From the NCBI RefSeq assembly GCF_030269905.1, contig NZ_BSVC01000002.1:408419-472418 (forward strand): a stretch of 64,000 bases of DNA, in the 5' to 3' direction. This document shows, one piece after another, positions 59,875-64,000 of the stretch. Made by a program: the position numbers and the translations under genes. Origin of the DNA: Pelosinus sp. IPA-1. GTDB taxonomy: Bacteria > Bacillota > Negativicutes > DSM-13327. The first letter of the stretch is position 1. Every line of letters begins with the position of its first letter. The notes under the pieces were generated by a model. The model saw only the letters and a program-made list of their open reading frames with translations, made no database searches and was not told the DNA's origin.

Positions 59875-60771
59875 ATGTATTTTGACATTGCTGAGGGCCC
59901 TGTATTTCGTCCGCCTAGCGAAGCGGATAGCTTTATTTTGCGTGTAACTATTGGGTGTTCTCATAATCGTTGTACTTATTGCAATATGTACAGAACTGTT
60001 GATTTTCGTACTCGCTCCATGGAAGAAATTATGGCGCAAATAGAACAAGCCAAAGGGTATAAGGATATGATTCGCCGAATATTCTTGGCTGACGGCAATG
60101 CATTAGTCTTGTCAACCGATAGGTTATTGAAGATATTAAAAGTACTGCATGAAAGTTTCCCAAAACTCCGCAGAGTATCTTGCTATGCGGGACCCAATGA
60201 TATTTTACGAAAAACACCAGAAGAACTTCAGAGTTTATCAGAAGCAGGATTGAAACTTGTGTACTATGGAATGGAATCAGGCGATGATGAAGTACTGCTC
60301 CATGTAAATAAGGGCGTTACAAAACAACAGTCTATTGAAGCAGGGCAGAAAATAGTCGCGGCAGGTATTAAATTGTCATTGATGGTTATCATCGGCCTTG
60401 CAGGGAAGGCGGGTTCTAAAGAACATGCTTATCATACTGCTCAAGCAGTGAATGCAATTCGTCCCAATATGCTCAGTGCTTTAACCTTAATGATGTATCG
60501 AGGCAGTGAACTAAGGGCCGAATATGAAAGAGGTGAATTTACCTTATTGTCTCCTGTAGAGATTATGGGTGAACTATCGCGATTGATTGCCGGTATTGAT
60601 TTGCCAAGTGAAGTCCATTGTTTGTTTCGCAGCAATCATATTTCAAATTATGTTGCCCTAGCGGGTACATTGCCCCAAGATAAAGAAAAGCTATTGATGG
60701 ATTGTAAAAAGGCAATGGAGCATTTATCCACGATGACAGAATGGGACCCTTACAATAACGTAGAACAGTGA
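59875..60771 (+). CDS. Radical SAM protein
   Basis: The 298-residue enzyme has a cluster-binding motif CSHNRCTYCNMY (Cys28, Cys33, Cys36; CX4CX2C). That spacing differs from the usual CX3CX2C but is common in a group of related proteins. The barrel has VYYGMESGDDEVL and IGLAGK stretches. The reaction is unknown. AGGAGG lies before the ATG. Confidence 0.88.
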   Translation: MYFDIAEGPVFRPPSEADSFILRVTIGCSHNRCTYCNMYRTVDFRTRSMEEIMAQIEQAKGYKDMIRRIFLADGNALVLSTDRLLKILKVLHESFPKLRRVSCYAGPNDILRKTPEELQSLSEAGLKLVYYGMESGDDEVLLHVNKGVTKQQSIEAGQKIVAAGIKLSLMVIIGLAGKAGSKEHAYHTAQAVNAIRPNMLSALTLMMYRGSELRAEYERGEFTLLSPVEIMGELSRLIAGIDLPSEVHCLFRSNHISNYVALAGTLPQDKEKLLMDCKKAMEHLSTMTEWDPYNNVEQ

Positions 60772-60809
60772 GACTACTTCCCACCAAGTTATAGTAGGAG
60801 AGGGTTATT

Positions 60810-62162
60810 TTGAAGAAAAATTTAAAATGCATTTATGTAATAAGTTTAATTTTTTTATTGTTACAGCCAGCATTAGTAAGTGCTAAATACCTAGAGGAAT
60901 ATGAGGAAGCTCGTACTTTATACATGGCTGCCACTGCTTGTACAGCTGTATATAGTGATCGGGTGGGAATGATTGCTCGGGATGCTCTAGTGCAAGATGG
61001 CTGGCAAATTCAGTATTACATTGGGAAAGATAAAAAAGCAGATGCTAGATTTCTATTTGCCAAAAAGAGCCAAGAAGGAAGTTCTGTTCCCATATACTTG
61101 CTTTCGGCAGTAGGAACAGAGAATATAAAAGACGTAAAGACGGACTTACGAGTAGGCAAGGTTTATTTTGCTGGTAAAGGGCCAGAAGAATTTTCAGAGA
61201 ATGCTCAGAGAAAAAATATGCCTGATACAGTTCCTAAGGTACATGAGGGATTTAATCAATACGTTCAGGCTGGTTTTTCCAAGGAAATAGTAGAAGAAGT
61301 GGGTAATTCAAAAAAACCATTTTTGGACATACTGCAAGAGGATGGGGACAAAAAGGTATATTTAGTAGGACATAGTCTAGGGGGAGCAGGGGTTACCATT
61401 GGGGGAGCAAGATTACTAGAAATGGGGATAAAACCAGAGCAAGTGGAGGTCATTACTTTTGGCGCGCCAGCCGTAGGAAATGAGGCTTTTCGCCAGAAAT
61501 ATGAGCCTTTGTTACACTTAACTCGTGTTGTAGCTACTGGTGACCCTGTAACTAAGGCTTTGCAAAAATTAGTGGGAGGGTATGAACAATTTGGGCGAGA
61601 AATTCGCTGGCAAGTGCCTACCCTTGAAAATCCAGGGCCTCATCAAATCACCTTATATTTAGACTTGGCGATTAAAAACTATTATCAGAAACGGCTGCAA
61701 GCTGTACAGGCGGGGGAGTTATTGATGCCTAAGCAGTCTTTCAGTACTTCTGAAACAGCAAGAGTATTTGTAGCACCTCTTAAAAATGAACTACCAGAGG
61801 AACTGCAAGCAGAGTTCGTCTATATGAAAGAAGCAGTGCAGGATGAATATCGCTCTACGTTTCCCAATTATGTGTTAGCTGAAGATGGAACAAATGAGGA
61901 CATCTTTCAAAAAGCGTTAGCAGAAAAGTCTGATTGGGTGGTAGTGCCAACAGCTCTGGCTCATAAAGTTAAGGATGAAGAAAATGTGTATTATATCACC
62001 TTGGAACAAAGAGTATATCGGGTAGAAAATCATGCCGTTGTTCATACTGCTAGTTATGGAAGTAGTACTCGGGATATGACGCCCTTGGAAGCATTTATTC
62101 ACGATATGAAAACAATGAGTCATGATAGGCAGGAGTGGTTTGGATCAGATAAGGGGAAGTAG
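60810..62162 (+). CDS. Secreted class 3 lipase-like protein
   Basis: The protein has 450 residues from a TTG start with AGGAGAGGG upstream. A signal peptide ends near LVSA-K. The class 3 lipase fold has the nucleophile Ser189 in VGHSLGGA and the conserved FGAPAVGNEAF. The Asp/His pair probably includes TGDPVT and a later His. A C-terminal region of about 150 residues is unique. It would hydrolyse an ester outside the cytoplasm. Confidence 0.85.
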   Translation: MKKNLKCIYVISLIFLLLQPALVSAKYLEEYEEARTLYMAATACTAVYSDRVGMIARDALVQDGWQIQYYIGKDKKADARFLFAKKSQEGSSVPIYLLSAVGTENIKDVKTDLRVGKVYFAGKGPEEFSENAQRKNMPDTVPKVHEGFNQYVQAGFSKEIVEEVGNSKKPFLDILQEDGDKKVYLVGHSLGGAGVTIGGARLLEMGIKPEQVEVITFGAPAVGNEAFRQKYEPLLHLTRVVATGDPVTKALQKLVGGYEQFGREIRWQVPTLENPGPHQITLYLDLAIKNYYQKRLQAVQAGELLMPKQSFSTSETARVFVAPLKNELPEELQAEFVYMKEAVQDEYRSTFPNYVLAEDGTNEDIFQKALAEKSDWVVVPTALAHKVKDEENVYYITLEQRVYRVENHAVVHTASYGSSTRDMTPLEAFIHDMKTMSHDRQEWFGSDKGK

Positions 62163-62187
62163 AATTTGATGAAAAGGGCTCGTTTGA

Positions 62188-62217
62188 AAAGCAGGACATT
62201 TGTTCCTGCTTTTTTTA
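62188..62217 (+). terminator. Terminator of the lipase gene
   Basis: AAAAGCAGGA and TCCTGCTTTT pair over a short loop, with a further run of T. The R1 copy D starts two bases after. Confidence 0.85.
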
Positions 62218-62218
62218 C

Positions 62219-62315
62219 GGAATCAGAAAGTATAACACTTCCTTGATTCCAAGTAAGAACGACTAAGGCTTCCGCCTGCGTCTGAGGACTTGGCCTAAGC
62301 CAAGTCTTTTCTTAT
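62219..62315 (+). repeat. Intergenic repeat family R1, copy D
   Basis: This is a full-length unit: GGAATCAGAAAGTATAACAC at its start, GACTTGGCCTAAGCCAAGTC and TTTTCTTAT at its end. Confidence 0.85.
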
Positions 62316-62331
62316 GCAATCGAAAGAATAC

Positions 62332-62413
62332 GTCCTTCTTGATTTCCCATAAAAAGAATGAATACCTTGCCTATATCCTAGGGACTTTGTGTAAGCGAAG
62401 TCTTTTTTCTATA
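62332..62413 (+). repeat. Decayed R1 unit, copy E
   Basis: The order CTTGATTTCC ... AAAGAATGAA ... CTTGCCT ... GACTTTGTGTAAGCGAAGTC ... TTTTTTCTAT follows copy D's second half with many changes. It is in tandem with copy D. The 244 bases from 62317 to 62560 hold no gene. Confidence 0.5.
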
Positions 62414-62576
62414 TTAAATAGTAAAGTAAAAGGAGTTCTGTATTCTTGAGAAATTGATTTTGCACTAATATACGGTGAAGCAAATTGTACTTTATTATAG
62501 TAAAAATTCAGAATATAATACGGTTAATGAATTCTAACTCGTTCTGATGTATACGTACGAGTAAAGGGGTGAGAGG

Positions 62577-64000
62577 ATTATTCTTACTTTTCGTTGTCGT
62601 CAAATACTAAAAAAAATCATAGATGCAAAACGCTCCTTTAAAATTAAAGACTTAGCTGACGAATTTCATGTTAGTACCCGAACGATTAAATATGACTTAG
62701 AAAATGTCCGCTTATGGTTAGAAAAACAAAAGGAACAAGTGGTTCAATTAGAATCCAAGCCCAATCTTGGAATATGGCTTGAGGGTGATCCTACAGCTAT
62801 CAATAAGATTCGCAGTATGTTAGATAATGAAGCAGGGGTGGCCTTGCTCCTTAATCAAGAGGAACGAAGCAAGTATATTGCATTAGAATTATTGATCAAT
62901 GAAAAGTTTATTACCATTAATCTTTTAGCTGAGAAGATGGGAGTCAGCCGTAATACAGTAGTTGCTGATATGCAAAGAGTAGAACGACTTCTTCAGAACT
63001 GGCGCATTGAAATGGAACGGAAGGTTCATTATGGTATACGTGCAGTTAGCTCAGAGGTTAACCGCAGGTTAGCGCTGGAATATGTGGTACAAAGTTTTTT
63101 AAATAGTAATGAAATGTCATATATTTTGCACAGCATTGCACGTGAGTATGAATTTCCATCTCGTGTAGGTAACGTTATAACCACTTTTTTATTAGAAAAA
63201 AACCAGTTGAAAATTGTATGCCAAGCCATTGGGCGTATTGCTGCAAACATTAAGAAGGTAGGGGAACAGTATCTTTCTGATCGAATGCTGATTGGTGCGT
63301 TAATACGATTTTGTGTTGTCATTCAAAGGATTAAAACTAACAATGGTCTTACTGCTTCCGATACGACAGTTGCTATACAAGCAAAAGAACATCCAGTGTA
63401 TAGTATTTTCAGTGAAGAGTGCGCAGCACTTGCTAATCATTTAGGAATCGAGATATCAGATACAGAAATTGGCTTTGTCTGGTTACAGTCTCTAGGCAAT
63501 GGCATGTATCATAATGAACTTCATCATGATAGTTATAAACAACCAGTAGTTACAGGGATAACTGCAAAAATCATCAGCAAAGTGAGCCACTGCTTAAAAG
63601 TAACATATACCGATGACACAGAGTTGTTTGATAGTCTGCTCGCCCATTTGACAGATAAATTAGCAAAGTACGAATATGGCGTTATTGATCCGAATCCCTT
63701 GGTGGCAGAAGTCATTCAATCCTATCCAGATATGTTTAGGTGTGTAAAAGAAGTGTGCTCTGAAGTATTTGCGGAAATCAACGTGTTTTTGACAGATCCT
63801 GATTTAGCATATATCGTCCTTCACTTCCAAGCAGCATACGAGAGGAGATATGGGAGGTCACAGTTTAGGGCGATTGTGGTTTGCGGTACAGGACGAGGCA
63901 CGGCTAGGCTGCTTAAAACCAGATTGGAAAATGAAATAAAAAGTTTAAGTGTGCTCGGGTACTGTTCTGTGCTTGAAATTGAGCAAGTCCTGAAAATACA
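62577..64000 (+). CDS. PRD-domain transcription regulator with EIIB domain (partial), AUU start
   Basis: The frame runs from a TAA at 62562 to the end of the window, truncated at the right edge. It has no ATG, GTG or TTG before the first helix-turn-helix (RRQILKKII-type start, then FKIKDLADEFHVSTRTIKYD), so ATT at 62577 (or 62580) is the likely start, with AAAGGGGTGA upstream. A second HTH (LLAEKMGVSRNTVVADMQRV), two PRD domains with regulatory His residues, and an EIIB-type loop VVCGTGRGTARLL follow. Such proteins activate sugar operons in response to the phosphotransferase system. Confidence 0.85.
   Translation, partial: MILTFRCRQILKKIIDAKRSFKIKDLADEFHVSTRTIKYDLENVRLWLEKQKEQVVQLESKPNLGIWLEGDPTAINKIRSMLDNEAGVALLLNQEERSKYIALELLINEKFITINLLAEKMGVSRNTVVADMQRVERLLQNWRIEMERKVHYGIRAVSSEVNRRLALEYVVQSFLNSNEMSYILHSIAREYEFPSRVGNVITTFLLEKNQLKIVCQAIGRIAANIKKVGEQYLSDRMLIGALIRFCVVIQRIKTNNGLTASDTTVAIQAKEHPVYSIFSEECAALANHLGIEISDTEIGFVWLQSLGNGMYHNELHHDSYKQPVVTGITAKIISKVSHCLKVTYTDDTELFDSLLAHLTDKLAKYEYGVIDPNPLVAEVIQSYPDMFRCVKEVCSEVFAEINVFLTDPDLAYIVLHFQAAYERRYGRSQFRAIVVCGTGRGTARLLKTRLENEIKSLSVLGYCSVLEIEQVLKI

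Noticed and set aside
1656-62413. R1 and R2 repeats as CRISPR arrays
   Set aside because: Copies are isolated, kilobases apart and hairpin-forming. No regular spacers or cas genes are present.

Overview
The window looks like chromosome from a spore-forming, anaerobic, double-membraned Firmicute of the Negativicutes (Sporomusaceae, Pelosinus- or Sporomusa-like). The DNA is A/T-rich, with strong AGGAGG ribosome sites and many intrinsic terminators, yet it carries an RND efflux pump that needs an outer membrane, Na+-pump decarboxylase subunits, MenA, a rubredoxin-containing rubrerythrin and a 2-oxoacid:ferredoxin oxidoreductase. The taxon is inferred from gene content, not from a marker gene.

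Layout. 0-5 kb: a pair of small secreted proteins, then a cluster of Na+-translocating decarboxylase membrane subunits (beta, delta-like, biotin carrier and two microproteins) with no carboxyltransferase subunit, and a structured leader before the beta gene. 4.3-9.6 kb: FlK-like thioesterase, rubrerythrin, PhzF-like isomerase, YjbQ, a Mn2+ riboswitch with terC, and a Tat-exported HD-domain protein. 9.6-18.1 kb: two almost identical copies of an unrecognised structured RNA of about 430 nt (9652-10081 and 17675-18119) bracket a histidine kinase, MFS and LysE exporters, an adenylate-forming ligase and menA. 18-25 kb: polysaccharide deacetylase, a DUF3100-like membrane pair, and an ECF sigma/anti-sigma module with two envelope targets. 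These three transcription units share a promoter motif with a fixed 16-nt gap.

25-33 kb: an AraC-controlled GH3 glycosidase with a sugar ABC importer. 33-40 kb: HAD phosphatase, cyclase/MarR divergent pair, a LysR regulator followed by a 51-residue peptide that shares the regulator's unusual C-terminal tail, ChrA, and a Gfo/Idh/MocA oxidoreductase. 40-44 kb: korDABC with a DASS carboxylate transporter. 44-49 kb: lipoprotein deacetylase, M29 aminopeptidase, YczE-like protein, FAH-family hydrolase and glucosaminidase. 49.7-54 kb: RND efflux MFP and pump. 55-58.6 kb: TPP riboswitch with thiD-cytX-thiM-thiE, where thiD appears to start at AUU. 58.7-64 kb: msrB, sfsA, radical SAM protein, class 3 lipase, and a truncated PRD/EIIB regulator that also seems to start at AUU.

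Two families of intergenic repeats are scattered through the window. A motif close to ATCAGAAAGTATAA sits just downstream of at least six intrinsic terminators. The best candidates for undescribed biology are the duplicated RNA, the LysR tail/peptide pair, the structured leader before the decarboxylase beta gene, and the ECF module in which a terminator hairpin also carries the next promoter.
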